From positions 62,001 to 126,000 of the forward strand of contig CAZBSI010000007.1 in assembly GCA_964494345.1 (NCBI GenBank): a DNA stretch of 64,000 bases. Reading direction: 5' to 3'. The notes beneath the pieces were generated by a model. The model was not told the DNA's origin. It did not search any database and saw only the letters and a list, made by a program, of their open reading frames with translations. Both the position numbers and the translations under genes were made by a program. Positions 15,552 through 25,800 of the stretch are shown in pieces; the first letter of the stretch is position 1; each line of letters begins with the position of its first letter. This stretch comes from DTKD01 sp964494345. GTDB taxonomy: Bacteria > Armatimonadota > UBA5829.

Positions 15552-17267
15552 ATGGAGAAAGCAGTTGCACTGGCAGAGTCTGTCAATGTGAAAGAGCGAA
15601 ATGAGCCTGTGATAGGCGTATTTTGTGCGGGTGATCCGAGAATTGATGAGGCCAGCCGCACTCGCTGCCGCAATATCGTGAAAATGGCGGCGGATATTCT
15701 CGCTGAGCGGGTCAAGCTGCCGAATGGGTCGCCTGCCAGGGTGGTCTATGCCACGACTTTGGTCGATGGAGAGAAACAAGCCGATATAGTGGCCAAACAG
15801 TTTCAGGACTCAGGGGTGAATATACTCGTCTGTACCCCCGACACATGGGCGTTTCCGCAGCTTTCTGTGATCTCTTTGATGCAGCAATTCCCTGCGGATA
15901 CGCCGATCAATTTCACCTGCGGAAACTCAGGGCCTAAACCGGGTGTGGTGTTTGCACACGCGACCAACGGCGCGCTTGCGCAGGCGGGCAGACTCTCTCA
16001 TCTTAATGTGGGCAACTGGCCGGATTCTGGCCTGGAGCCAAAAATGTCCGACGCAACTGCAGAAGCTCTGGTGGATTGGGCGTTTGCCGCAGTTACAAGA
16101 CAGGCTTTAAAGGGTCGCAGGGTGGTGGTGTTCGGGCACGACTCGATGGGCATGGAGACGGCTCTGGCCCACGTCATCCCTACCCGCAATACTTTTGGAA
16201 TAGAGATCACACGGCTGGATATGAAGCTACTGGCCGATATGATCGCCAAGAAAGCCTACGATGAAAAGGAACTGCGCAGCATTCGCGGGTTTGTGGACGA
16301 ACACCTTGGCGACAGGCTGGAGATCAGGGATAACGCCGACTCGGAGCGATTTAACATCAGCCTGGCGATGTATTTGATTATGCGCGATCTGCTGGCGGAT
16401 CTCAACGCGATCGGTGGCGGCTTTATGAGCCAGCTTGAATGGGGTTCAGACAGGCGCGGGATTCCGCTGCCGGTGGCGGATGCTGCTGAATCGTTCTTCA
16501 ATTCTACTTTCGACCATAATGGCAGAAAGGTCCCCACCCCGTTTGCCACGGAGGCGGATGTGCAGGCCCTGTTGACGATGGTGTTCTTCAGTGCGCTTAC
16601 GGGAGGCAATCCGCCGCTGTTTATGGACTTCCGGAAGGTCTGGGAGAAGTGGGAACTCGATGCGCTTGCCCAGAAGACCGGGATAAAGCTGCCATCAGAC
16701 GATATCTGGGCGCAGAAGGGCCTGGTGGATGGTAACAACTCAGGTTCGGCGTCGTTGGACTGGGCTGCAAAGCCGGGCGCGGACATTGACACTATTATGA
16801 AGGGTGTGAGTATGCCTCTTGCCGGGGAGGATTATTTCCCTGGGTTGGGAAACTCGGTGACGTTTGTATCGCCGGGCGGACTGGATGGGATAGCTGGACG
16901 GTTGATGTATTCGAGCCTGTCCGGGATGTTCAGTATGAGCTGGGATGAAGCGACCACGGCGGAAGTCCCCGATGAGCTTGCACAACACCTCTGCGACGCC
17001 ACAGACCCGACCTGGCCACATACGTTTGTGGTGCCGAAATACGCAAGCATGCAGGAATATAAGCACTACCCGCCCGCCAATCACCTGCACATGATCCAGG
17101 GGCTGCCGGTTGCGCGATTGCAGTATTGGATGGATTTGAACAATGTGCTTTCGCAGTGCGGCTGGTCGGCACGGCCGAAGTTCATTGAGGGCACAGATCG
17201 GCCGATTCCGTTGCTGTATCTGGCAAACGGCGGAGAGGACGCGGCTAAGATGTTGCTGGCGAGGTAG
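15552..17267 (+). CDS. L-fucose/L-arabinose isomerase-family protein
   Basis: I chose the ATG at 15552 because GAGAGGTG lies a few bases upstream; a TTG 42 bp earlier adds nothing conserved. The 571-residue product matches the size and layout of L-fucose isomerases (about 590). It has an N-terminal Rossmann-like half with ATTLVDGEKQAD and CTPDTWAFPQ, a middle domain, and a C-terminal part with NHLHMIQG, where the family's metal-ligand His lies. It interconverts aldose and ketose sugars using Mn2+ in known members. The exact sugar is uncertain, so I give no symbol. Confidence 0.85.
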   Translation: MEKAVALAESVNVKERNEPVIGVFCAGDPRIDEASRTRCRNIVKMAADILAERVKLPNGSPARVVYATTLVDGEKQADIVAKQFQDSGVNILVCTPDTWAFPQLSVISLMQQFPADTPINFTCGNSGPKPGVVFAHATNGALAQAGRLSHLNVGNWPDSGLEPKMSDATAEALVDWAFAAVTRQALKGRRVVVFGHDSMGMETALAHVIPTRNTFGIEITRLDMKLLADMIAKKAYDEKELRSIRGFVDEHLGDRLEIRDNADSERFNISLAMYLIMRDLLADLNAIGGGFMSQLEWGSDRRGIPLPVADAAESFFNSTFDHNGRKVPTPFATEADVQALLTMVFFSALTGGNPPLFMDFRKVWEKWELDALAQKTGIKLPSDDIWAQKGLVDGNNSGSASLDWAAKPGADIDTIMKGVSMPLAGEDYFPGLGNSVTFVSPGGLDGIAGRLMYSSLSGMFSMSWDEATTAEVPDELAQHLCDATDPTWPHTFVVPKYASMQEYKHYPPANHLHMIQGLPVARLQYWMDLNNVLSQCGWSARPKFIEGTDRPIPLLYLANGGEDAAKMLLAR

Positions 17268-17365
17268 AGAGGCTGGCAGCCGGAGAACACGGATTTCTTT
17301 AATTTGGTATGATTTAGTTTTGGGGCAGGAATGTTCAGATAGGCACCCTGCCCCAGATAGTATTG

Positions 17366-17602
17366 CTAACTTCTTCTGCCGTAGTGCTGGAGATTGTAAG
17401 ATTCAGCCACTTTATACGCGTCAATCATCCCCCATATCCATACAATAGGCCAAGTGATGAAGCCGATGATAACCATCATCAGCAAGCTGTTAATGACCTG
17501 GGCTACGATGAAGAAAATGCCCTTGCCTATTTCTCCATTGTAGATTTGACCCAAGCCCGACCAGAAGAAACTGAGTAGCGCGGACAATCCTGGGTTTTTC
17601 AT
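17366..17602 (-). CDS. Small TM2-domain membrane protein
   Basis: The 78-residue protein starts at an ATG with AAGGA seven bases upstream; a longer frame to 17776 lacks conservation and crosses the promoter. It has the TM2 layout: NPGLSALLSFFWSGLGQIYNG, a first helix, then W-P-I-V-W-I-W-G-M-I-D-A-Y ending in a D-A motif. Function is unknown in the family. Confidence 0.8.
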   Translation of the reverse strand: MKNPGLSALLSFFWSGLGQIYNGEIGKGIFFIVAQVINSLLMMVIIGFITWPIVWIWGMIDAYKVAESYNLQHYGRRS

Positions 17603-17684
17603 ATAGTCATCCTTTTTGACGCCAAGACGGTGCAAACCTGCCCTCGTCGTTGATACCAAGCTTAACGCTTGGCTGATTATTCGG

Positions 17685-17713
17685 ATTTTATCACACCAAT
17701 CAACCAATGTCAA
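17685..17713 (-). promoter_or_regulatory. Sigma70-type promoter for the TM2 gene
   Basis: On the minus strand there is a perfect TTGACA (17708-17713), a 17-base spacer and TAAAAT (17685-17690). Transcription would begin near 17678 and give a leader of about 75 bases containing a CCAAGC/GCTTGG hairpin (17656-17671). The remainder of the gap up to 17956 shows no gene; a ribosome site for the next gene lies at 17945-17952. Confidence 0.75.
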
Positions 17714-17956
17714 TGGTTGTTGCGCTTCTATGACAGCTTTGATATATTCATGAGACAGAGCTGTTTCATAACACAACTAGTCAAGTGCTATGGGTAAAGT
17801 AGTGTTTGATTAATATAATGTAATCAATCTTCGTGCACTGGCGAGGGGGGGGCGAGTTCGAACTGCATTGGCGATTGGTAGCCCAAGGCTAGGCAGGATT
17901 GAATAGGCCGGAAGGCGAAGTCTGTCAAGGCGCCTCAAATCGCCGGAGGTGAAAAA

Positions 17957-18829
17957 TTGTTTATAGACCTGCATGCCCACGCATATCGTGACCCGTATCC
18001 CGGGGAGGATGGAAAGCCCGTTTTCTCCACTCCCCAACAGCTTATCGCACGCTACGATGAGCTGGGAGTAGAAAAAGGCTGCCTGATGCCGATTGTGAAC
18101 CCTGAGGTATATCTCCCACAATCTAACGAGGAGATTTTGGAGATGGCCCAAAGATGGCCGGATCGATTTATCCCATTCTGCAACATAGACCCGAGAGCAG
18201 TAAGCAATACCAGCAGCGCTAACCTGGGGTATCTGCTCGATTATTATCGCGAAAGAGGCTGCAAGGGCATCGGTGAGGTCATGCCAAACCTGCCCTTTAA
18301 CCATCCTCTGGTCCATAACCTGTTCTCCCACGCTCAGCGCGCCAAAATGCCGCTGACTTTCGATATATCGACCCGCATCGGCGGCGCTTACGGGTTATAC
18401 GACGACCCTGGCCTGCCCCAACTCCAGGCCTCGTTAAAGGCGTTCCCCGAACTTATCATAATCTGCCATGGGCCGGCGTTTTGGGCTGAGATAGGGACGT
18501 TAGACTCCCCGGATCATCGTGGCGGTTATCCCAGTTATCCCATCCGATCCGAGGGCGTCGTGGCCAAATTACTGAGAGAGAACCCGAATATGCGCTGCGA
18601 TCTGTCTGCATACAGCGGCTACAACGCCCTGGCCAGGGATCTCTCATACGCAGTTGATTTTCTGAACGAGTTCGCAGACAGGCTATTTTTCGGCCTCGAT
18701 ATTTGCGCACACGACCAACCTGCTCCGATAGTCGATCTGCTAAAAGAGATGCTTGCCGACGGCAAAATCACCGAACAGGTATTTACAAATATCGCACGAG
18801 AAAATGCCATAAAACTTATGGGAATATAA
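17957..18829 (+). CDS. Amidohydrolase-family (TIM-barrel) metal-dependent hydrolase
   Basis: The start is a TTG: GGAGGTGA lies about five bases upstream and no ATG or GTG competes. The protein begins directly with the metal-binding motif F-I-D-L-H-A-H-A, as in amidohydrolase_2 enzymes. Further on are KGIGEVMPN, an I-C-H-G strand and the final FGLDICAH barrel strand whose Asp would be catalytic. Length (290) fits decarboxylase/hydrolase members of the family. The substrate is unknown. Confidence 0.85.
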   Translation: MFIDLHAHAYRDPYPGEDGKPVFSTPQQLIARYDELGVEKGCLMPIVNPEVYLPQSNEEILEMAQRWPDRFIPFCNIDPRAVSNTSSANLGYLLDYYRERGCKGIGEVMPNLPFNHPLVHNLFSHAQRAKMPLTFDISTRIGGAYGLYDDPGLPQLQASLKAFPELIIICHGPAFWAEIGTLDSPDHRGGYPSYPIRSEGVVAKLLRENPNMRCDLSAYSGYNALARDLSYAVDFLNEFADRLFFGLDICAHDQPAPIVDLLKEMLADGKITEQVFTNIARENAIKLMGI

Positions 18830-18869
18830 ATAGTAGTGCAAATTACACCTGGCCGGTAATAATACCAGG

Positions 18870-18898
18870 TTGCTACTTTGGCCGATATAAGGCATACT
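18870..18898 (+). promoter_or_regulatory. Promoter of amidase gene 1 (TTGCTA-17-CATACT)
   Basis: TTGCTA, a 17-base spacer and CATACT are followed by the gene's GTG at 18966. The same spacing and -10 box recur before the two paralogues. A six-base inverted repeat (ACCTGG at 18847-18852 and CCAGGT at 18865-18870) overlaps the -35 and could be an operator. Confidence 0.6.
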
Positions 18899-18965
18899 TC
18901 AGTTGACTGGCAATTGTAACAGGCGCATTCGTGTTTGTGTCATTGGCTACAGAAAAGGGGCTGTC

Positions 18966-21900
18966 GTGAAAAGGGTTTTTGCATTTAGTCTACCATTATT
19001 AATCGCAGTGTCGTTCATATCCAGCACGGCTATGGCCGGCGCTGTTGGGGTAAGATTTTTCTCTAACGGCGATCTAATCTCTGTGAACAGGGCCGTCTCT
19101 GATGACGTTCCGCTTGCCGAATCCGCCATCAGAGCTTTAGTAGCGGGGCCGTTTGCCGAGGAGGTCGCCATCGGTATAACCTCTCGCATCCCGGCGGGGG
19201 TTAAGATCGTGAAACTCTCTCTTACGAACGATACCGCAGAAATAGACCTTTCATCAGAAATAACCATAGGACTCGACGAGGTCGGTTTGCGTGATATATT
19301 CGACCAGTTCCGCTCCACTTTAGGGGATTTCCCGTCTATTCTGGCCATCAAGCTCACCAGCGGCGGCAAGCCATTATCCTCTTATTTGCCAGTCGCTCCG
19401 ACCATCGGCCAGCCTGCCCCGCCTCTTATTAAGGGCAACGCCGTCGGCCTGGGCGGCAAAAAGATATGCGTGGGGCCGTCGCACGGCTACGTTTGGGGAG
19501 GCAGCAACTGGGGTTGGATGAGGTCCGACCCCTGCGGGTTCGGTGAGGCCGTGCTTGAAGACACCAACAGCATCAGGCTTATTCAGTTTCTGAAGCAATA
19601 CATAGTTCAAGACAGCGGCGCTTTTTATACGCATAGGGAGCTGGATGAGACAAACTGCTGCCATCCTATCACCAACATGCCCTGGTGGAAGATGTGCAGT
19701 CTATCGTGGTTAAAAAATAACGGCGTGCCGTGCAGCGTTTGGGGAACCTATACCGGCAACTGCGGCGCCGAGACAGCCGTTGCTCGTTCAAACGACGACC
19801 TTCGCGCCCGGCCTTTATATGCGAACTACGTCGGCGCAGACATTTATATTTCGCATCATACCAACGCTGGCGGCGGCACAGGCACCGAGACCTGGCGCGA
19901 CTCCAAAATGGAGCATCCCGCTCATGTGGCCAACAGCCTCACTCTGGCTACAGCAGTGAACAACGGCATCGTGAACGCCATCCGCAGCACCTACCCCGGA
20001 GAATCCGGGTGGGTAAATCGGGGAGTCAAAGACTCAGCGGCCGGCTCCGGCGAGACTCGCATCCCCAACCGGCCTGCTTGTCTTATCGAGCTTGGCTTCC
20101 ACGACCATTGCACCCGCGATGCGGTCTATCTAAAGGACGATTTCTTCCGATCGGTCTCGATGTGGGGTATCTACAACGGTATTTGCGAGTACTTCGGTAA
20201 CACGCCGACTTGGGGCAAATATTCCGGCGAACTCGTCTCAGACACGATCCCGACTAATATGGTTGCCGGGCAGACCTATAACGTTTCAGTGACAATGCGA
20301 AACCGCGGCGTCTGCTGGATGAACACCTACGGCTTCAAACTCGGCGCAGTCGATGGCTCCAACCCGATCTCCGCCGCCACCCGCCAGACTATATCCGGCA
20401 CAGTAAGGCCAGGCAATACATACACGTTCAACTTTACCATGACCGCGCCTGCCGCCGGCGGTTCCTATACTACCAAATGGCAGATGATTCGCGAAGGTTA
20501 CCAGTGGTTCGGTCCGACGCTTACTAAAACGATCACCGTAACCTCAACTAACGACAACGAGCCTCCGACCACGCCCACAAACCTGAGCGTCTCCAGCGTA
20601 ACTTCCTCGAGCATCTCCCTTGTCTGGAATGCCTCTACGGATAACATCGGCGTAGCGGGATATCGAATATATCGCAATGGCTCGCAAATCGGCGCCGCGA
20701 CAGGGACTGCCTACACCGACACTGGCCTGGCTAATAACACGACCTACACCTATCAAGTCGACGCCTACGACGGCAAGCCGAACTATTCCGGCAAGAGCAA
20801 CTCGGTGCAGGGCACGACCATAGCACTCATATTTGAGGACGGATTCGCCAATCTCAACAATTGGATTTTGGATTCTGCAGTAACTGGTAACGTTCTGCCG
20901 GCGCTGTCCACAGCCCAGAACCACGGCACCATAACCGGCGCGAACTCGGCGTATATGGCCGGCGATGTCCCAAACTGGATTTACCACAACTTCTCCTCGA
21001 ACCTGACCTCCGGGGGCTACCGATCCGGCACTCTATCCGGCTGGATTTATGACAACGCTGTAAGCGGTCTGAGGGTCGCTTTGCGAGCATATATGTATGA
21101 TGCATCCGGCAGTAACGCAACCATGTACTGGATTGGCGTGTATCAACTCGACCCGCCTGGCATTCCGACTCACTATATTGGGGCTATCCTTACGAGCAGT
21201 GGTTGGCAGTACCACGACCTCGGCGTTCGTTCTGCAGGATGGCACAAGCTGACGATCGAGGTTTTGCCGTACACCGGCTCAAACGACCTCAATTTCTATG
21301 TCGACGGCGCCCTCAAAAAGACAGCATCTCAGCCTGCAAGTGCGGCTGGTTCAACAATGCGAAGAGCCTACCTGGGCTTCAACTACTCATCCAATCAGCC
21401 TGTCTATTGGGATGACATCACCCTTGAGTCTGACGCTCCTGCGGCACCGACCGGCGTCTCCGGGGCCGCATTATCGACTACTTCCATCAGATGGAACTTC
21501 ACGGATAAAGCCGACAACGAGATCGGCCACCGTGTATACAGCGGCGCCACCAAAGTAGCCGAGCGTGAAGCATTTGATATAAACTACGTCGACGAAACCG
21601 GCCTTACGCCGAACACGACGTATAATCGCACTGTTAAGGCCTATGCCGGTATTCTCGAAAGCGCAGGAGCAGCAGGAAGCGGCGTCACTCTGTCAGTTCC
21701 TCCCAGCCTATCGACTGTTACCTGTGACAAGGCTGTTGGTGTCTGGAATAAGACCAATCAGTTCACATTTACGGCAGTCGGCGGTTTCGGCGCCGGTAAG
21801 GTCGATCGCTATCAAACAGCCTGGAATCAGCAGGCCACTCACAGTTGGACTGGCGCTGAGCCAAATTGGTCAAGCCCAACCTCTGTGCAGACTGCGTCTG

Positions 21901-22529
21901 CTCCGGGAAGTTGGTATCTGCATCTTAAGGGCTTCAATTCCGCTGGGGTAGACAACGGCACACTCGATCTGGGCCCGTTCAACTTCGATGCAACAGCCCC
22001 GCAGATAAGCTCTGTTTCTGTGTCTCCTGAAATGCTGGCTGGCGGCGATGTGGTCCGCGTGTCAGTTGATGCGACGGACAATATTGGCGTGACCAGTGTC
22101 AAGGCAAATGGCGTATCTCTGACCAAAACCGGCGCCGCCACCTGGACCGGCGATATAATCGCGTCGGGCGGCCTTGGCGTACATAACGTGCACGTAATAG
22201 CAGAGGATGCAGCAGGCAACTCCTCAGCTGACGCATCCAAAACCTATCTTACCGCCCTGATCAGAGGCGCCTCCAACAAGGCAGCCTGGGGAGCTGAGAT
22301 GAACGCGGCATCTGCCGTATATCTATTCAAGTTCTGGGGCAAGGTGGCCGAGATTGATGATAGCAGCTTCACCCTCGACGACGGTTCAGGCTCTCCGATC
22401 ACGGTCAATGCGCCTGGTTATAAGGCCATCCTCTCCACCGGCGATTTCGCAGCCGCACGTGGAAATCTGACCATTAACGGCCTCACACGGGTCGTTCAAA
22501 GCGAGGTTAATTGGCTGACTAAATACTGA
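18966..22529 (+). CDS. Secreted GerMN-amidase_3 multidomain wall protein, copy 1
   Basis: I chose the GTG at 18966 (AAGGGG five bases upstream), which places a Sec signal peptide ending A-M-A-G at the N-terminus; 1,187 residues. The order is a GerMN domain (about 28-140), an N-acetylmuramoyl-L-alanine amidase_3 domain (about 160-410) with metal and catalytic residues in GPSHG, LEDTN, SHHTN and LIELGFHD, then an Ig-like domain, FN3, a LamG-like sandwich, a second FN3-like domain, Ig-like domains and a C-terminal OB-like domain. It should cut the peptide from muramic acid in the cell wall and bind wall or surface polymers. Two close tandem paralogues follow. Confidence 0.88.
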   Translation: MKRVFAFSLPLLIAVSFISSTAMAGAVGVRFFSNGDLISVNRAVSDDVPLAESAIRALVAGPFAEEVAIGITSRIPAGVKIVKLSLTNDTAEIDLSSEITIGLDEVGLRDIFDQFRSTLGDFPSILAIKLTSGGKPLSSYLPVAPTIGQPAPPLIKGNAVGLGGKKICVGPSHGYVWGGSNWGWMRSDPCGFGEAVLEDTNSIRLIQFLKQYIVQDSGAFYTHRELDETNCCHPITNMPWWKMCSLSWLKNNGVPCSVWGTYTGNCGAETAVARSNDDLRARPLYANYVGADIYISHHTNAGGGTGTETWRDSKMEHPAHVANSLTLATAVNNGIVNAIRSTYPGESGWVNRGVKDSAAGSGETRIPNRPACLIELGFHDHCTRDAVYLKDDFFRSVSMWGIYNGICEYFGNTPTWGKYSGELVSDTIPTNMVAGQTYNVSVTMRNRGVCWMNTYGFKLGAVDGSNPISAATRQTISGTVRPGNTYTFNFTMTAPAAGGSYTTKWQMIREGYQWFGPTLTKTITVTSTNDNEPPTTPTNLSVSSVTSSSISLVWNASTDNIGVAGYRIYRNGSQIGAATGTAYTDTGLANNTTYTYQVDAYDGKPNYSGKSNSVQGTTIALIFEDGFANLNNWILDSAVTGNVLPALSTAQNHGTITGANSAYMAGDVPNWIYHNFSSNLTSGGYRSGTLSGWIYDNAVSGLRVALRAYMYDASGSNATMYWIGVYQLDPPGIPTHYIGAILTSSGWQYHDLGVRSAGWHKLTIEVLPYTGSNDLNFYVDGALKKTASQPASAAGSTMRRAYLGFNYSSNQPVYWDDITLESDAPAAPTGVSGAALSTTSIRWNFTDKADNEIGHRVYSGATKVAEREAFDINYVDETGLTPNTTYNRTVKAYAGILESAGAAGSGVTLSVPPSLSTVTCDKAVGVWNKTNQFTFTAVGGFGAGKVDRYQTAWNQQATHSWTGAEPNWSSPTSVQTASAPGSWYLHLKGFNSAGVDNGTLDLGPFNFDATAPQISSVSVSPEMLAGGDVVRVSVDATDNIGVTSVKANGVSLTKTGAATWTGDIIASGGLGVHNVHVIAEDAAGNSSADASKTYLTALIRGASNKAAWGAEMNAASAVYLFKFWGKVAEIDDSSFTLDDGSGSPITVNAPGYKAILSTGDFAAARGNLTINGLTRVVQSEVNWLTKY

Positions 22530-22550
22530 TCCGAGCGATATCGCGACGCC

Positions 22551-22579
22551 ACCGGCCCGGGCAACTCACCCGGGCCGGT
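22551..22579 (+). terminator. GC-rich hairpin after amidase gene 1
   Basis: The 11-base arms ACCGGCCCGGG and CCCGGGCCGGT around a 7-base loop form a perfect stem 21 bp after the stop. There is no clear T-run, so it may work as a weak terminator or an mRNA 3' stabiliser. Similar hairpins follow the two paralogues. Confidence 0.65.
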
Positions 22580-22668
22580 ATACTTATCGCGACCCGACAC
22601 AAATGGCAATGCGGTGGGTTTGTTAATGAAATGATCCATTGTGCCGATTAGATATTAACTAACATCAG

Positions 22669-22697
22669 TTGACGCTTCATCGCTTACGAAGCATACT
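22669..22697 (+). promoter_or_regulatory. Promoter of amidase gene 2 (TTGACG-17-CATACT)
   Basis: TTGACG, 17 bases, then CATACT, the same layout as before the other two copies. The leader to the ATG at 22851 would be about 147 bases and contains the short direct repeat described at 22763. Confidence 0.65.
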
Positions 22698-22762
22698 TAC
22701 AATGTAGGAAAATAAGCTTTGCAGCCTGATAGTCGAACAAACCGGCGCAGGTTAACCCTGGT

Positions 22763-22830
22763 CACCCTGCGCACCAAAATATAGTCACCTGCGCACCAAA
22801 TATAGTCATCCTGCGCGAAGTCGCAGGATC
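22763..22830 (+). repeat. Short direct repeats and a small palindrome in the leader of amidase gene 2
   Basis: Two near-identical units of about 22-25 bp, built from CTGCGCACCAAA and TATAGTCA, lie back to back at 22763-22807. They are followed by the palindromic ATCCTGCG...CGCAGGAT (22809-22830). The origin is unclear. Confidence 0.7.
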
Positions 22831-22850
22831 ACCGTGAATGGAGGTAAAAT

Positions 22851-25800
22851 ATGAGTAAGCTATTTGCCAAAGGCATTATCCCGCTCTCTATTGTATTATT
22901 ATTAGTATTTGCGGCCACGGCGTCTTACGCTGGGGTCGTATCGGTTCGATTCTATTCTCAGGGCAAACTTGTCTCTGTAAATCGTGTCGTCTCTGACGAC
23001 ATTCCCCCTGCCGAATCCGCCATCAGGGCCTTGGTCACCGGGCCGTTTACCGAGGAGATCGCCGTCGGCATCACCTCCAGAATCCCGGCAGGGGTCAGGA
23101 TCAAGAAGCTATCATTAACAAACAACACAGCCGAAATCGATCTTTCATCCGAAATACTCGCCGGCTTGGACGAGGCCGGGCTATATGACATATTCGAGCA
23201 GTTCCGAACCACTCTTGGCGATTTTCCATCTATAACGACCATCAAACTAACTTGCAATGGGAAAGTGCTTGCATCTTATTTGCCGGAGCCGCCTGTAGTA
23301 GGTGAGGCTGCCAGGCCGCTTGTAAAAGGCAATGCGGTCGGCTTGAGCGGCAAAAAGATCTGCGTAGGGCCTTCGCACGGACGGCTTTTCACCGGAACCT
23401 ACTACGGCTGGCAGAGGGGTGACTTCTGCAACTTCGGAGAAGCAGTCCTCGAGGACACAAACAGTATCAGGCTCGTTCAGTTCCTCAAGCAATATATAGT
23501 CCAGGACGGCGGCATTTTCTCCAGCCCGCGTGAACTTGACGAAACCAACTGCTGTCACCCGGACACAGGTATGCCGTGGTGGAAGATGTGCGCTATGTCC
23601 TGGCTCAAAAAAATCGGGGCTCCGTGCTCGGTTTGGGCTAGTTCGTCGGGTAACTGCGGGGCTGAGACTGCTGTAAATCGCACCAATGACGATATTCGCT
23701 GTCGACCTCTTTATGCGGATTATATGGGCGCAGATATCTATATAGCTCATCATACCAACGCCGCTGGCAGCAGCCCCAGCAACGCCAACGGGACAGTCAC
23801 ATATCGTGACACGCAGATGGCGCATCCCGCCCACGTCGCTAACAGCTATAGCCTGGCGACCGCGATTCAAAACAATATCATCGCCACAATCCGCAACACA
23901 TTCCCAGGCGAAAGCAACTGGTATGATCGACATGTGCTGGACTCAACGGGCAACTTCGGCGAGATTCGCATACCAAACCGACCCGCCTGTCTCATCGAGC
24001 TTGCCTTCCACGACAACTGCCAGCGTGACGGCCTCTACCTCACCGACGATTTCTTCCGCTCACTCAGTGAGTGGGCAGTCTATAAAGGCATTTGCGAATA
24101 CTTCGGCAATACCCCCACTTGGGACAAGTATTCGTGTGAGTTGGTGTCAGAGAACATTCCAACCTCAATGGCGCCCGGACAGAGCTACAATGTCTCGATT
24201 ACGATGCGAAACCGCGGCGTGTGTTGGATGAGCGCCTACGGTTTCAAACTTGGCGCATTCGGGGACAGCGATCCGTTTGCGCCTACGCGCCATAACGTGG
24301 CCGGCACCATTCGACCGGGGCAAACATTCACATTTAGCTTTACTATGAACGCCCCTCTCATACCGGGGACATATGTCTCCGATTGGCAGATGCTGCGCGA
24401 GGGCTACCAGTGGTTCGGTCCTAAGCTCGTGAAGAATATCACTGTGGTTGGTATAGATGACGATGAGCCGCCGAGCACGCCAACAAACCTGCGAATCACG
24501 GGCGCTAATTTATCCAGCATGTCCTTGGCGTGGGATGCCTTCACGGACAATATTGGTGTTTCCGGTTATCGCATCTATCGCAACGGTTTCAAAGTGGGTA
24601 CTGCAGCAGGCACCACTTTTACCGACACCGGCCTTGCTCATAACACGACGTATACCTATCAAGTCGACGCATTCGACGGCAAGCCGAACTACTCCGGAAA
24701 GAGCAACACGGTCCAGGGCAGAACCCCGGCCGCGATATTTAAGGATGGCTTTACAAGCCTTGGCCAGTGGATACTCGACCCGGACGCCGGCAATAACGTA
24801 ATGCCGACTTTGTCGACGGCTCAGAATCACGGCGCCGTTGCTGGCGCCAACTCTGTATATTTCCCCGGCGACGTAGTCAACTGGATATATCACAACTTCT
24901 CCTCCGATCTTAATTCGGGGGGCTACCGAACCGGCACGCTGTCCGGTTGGGTATATGACAATGCCATCAGCAACCTGAGAGTGGCGCTCAGAGCCTATGT
25001 CTACGACTCCAACGGCAACACCAAAAGCATATATTGGATAGGCGTCTCAAACGGCACCCCGCCAGGTATCCCGCTGCGTTATATCGGCGCGGTTTACGAT
25101 GGCGGCTGGACATATCATGACCTTGGGGTTCGTACGGCGGGGTGGCACCAGCTTTCAATCGAGATTCTGCCGCACACAGGCTCCAACGATCTCAAGTTCT
25201 ATGTGGACGGAGCGCTAAAGGCTACCACATCTCAGCCTGCCGCGGCCGCCAAAGCCGCCCTGAAGCGAGCTTATTTGGGATTCAATTACACGACCAACCA
25301 GCCGACCTACTGGGACGACATCGTCCTCGAATCCCTCGCCCCTGACGCCCCTGCCAACGTCTCTGGCGTTGCATTGTCCTCCACCGCTATCAGGTGGAAC
25401 TTTACCGATAATGCTAACAATGAGACTGGCCATCGCGTCTACAACGGGGCCACCAAAGTGGCTGAGCGCGAGGTATTCGACATTAATTACGTCGATGAGA
25501 CCGGCCTTGCCCCGAATACTGCCTACACTCGCACGGTTAAATCCTTTGCCGGTATCCTCGAAAGCGACGGAGTCGCCGGCAGCGGCATCACGCTGTCCGC
25601 TCCGCCAAGCGCCTCGACGGTCACGTGTGATAAGAACATTAACGTCACCTATGGCGATAACAAGTTCACATTCACAGCGGTCGGTGGATTCGGCGCTGGC
25701 ACGGTCGATCATTATCAGATAGCCTGGACCAGGCAGCCCACGCACACCTGGACAGGTTCTGAGGCCAACTGGTCGAGCGGAACCTCAGCCCAGACTGCGA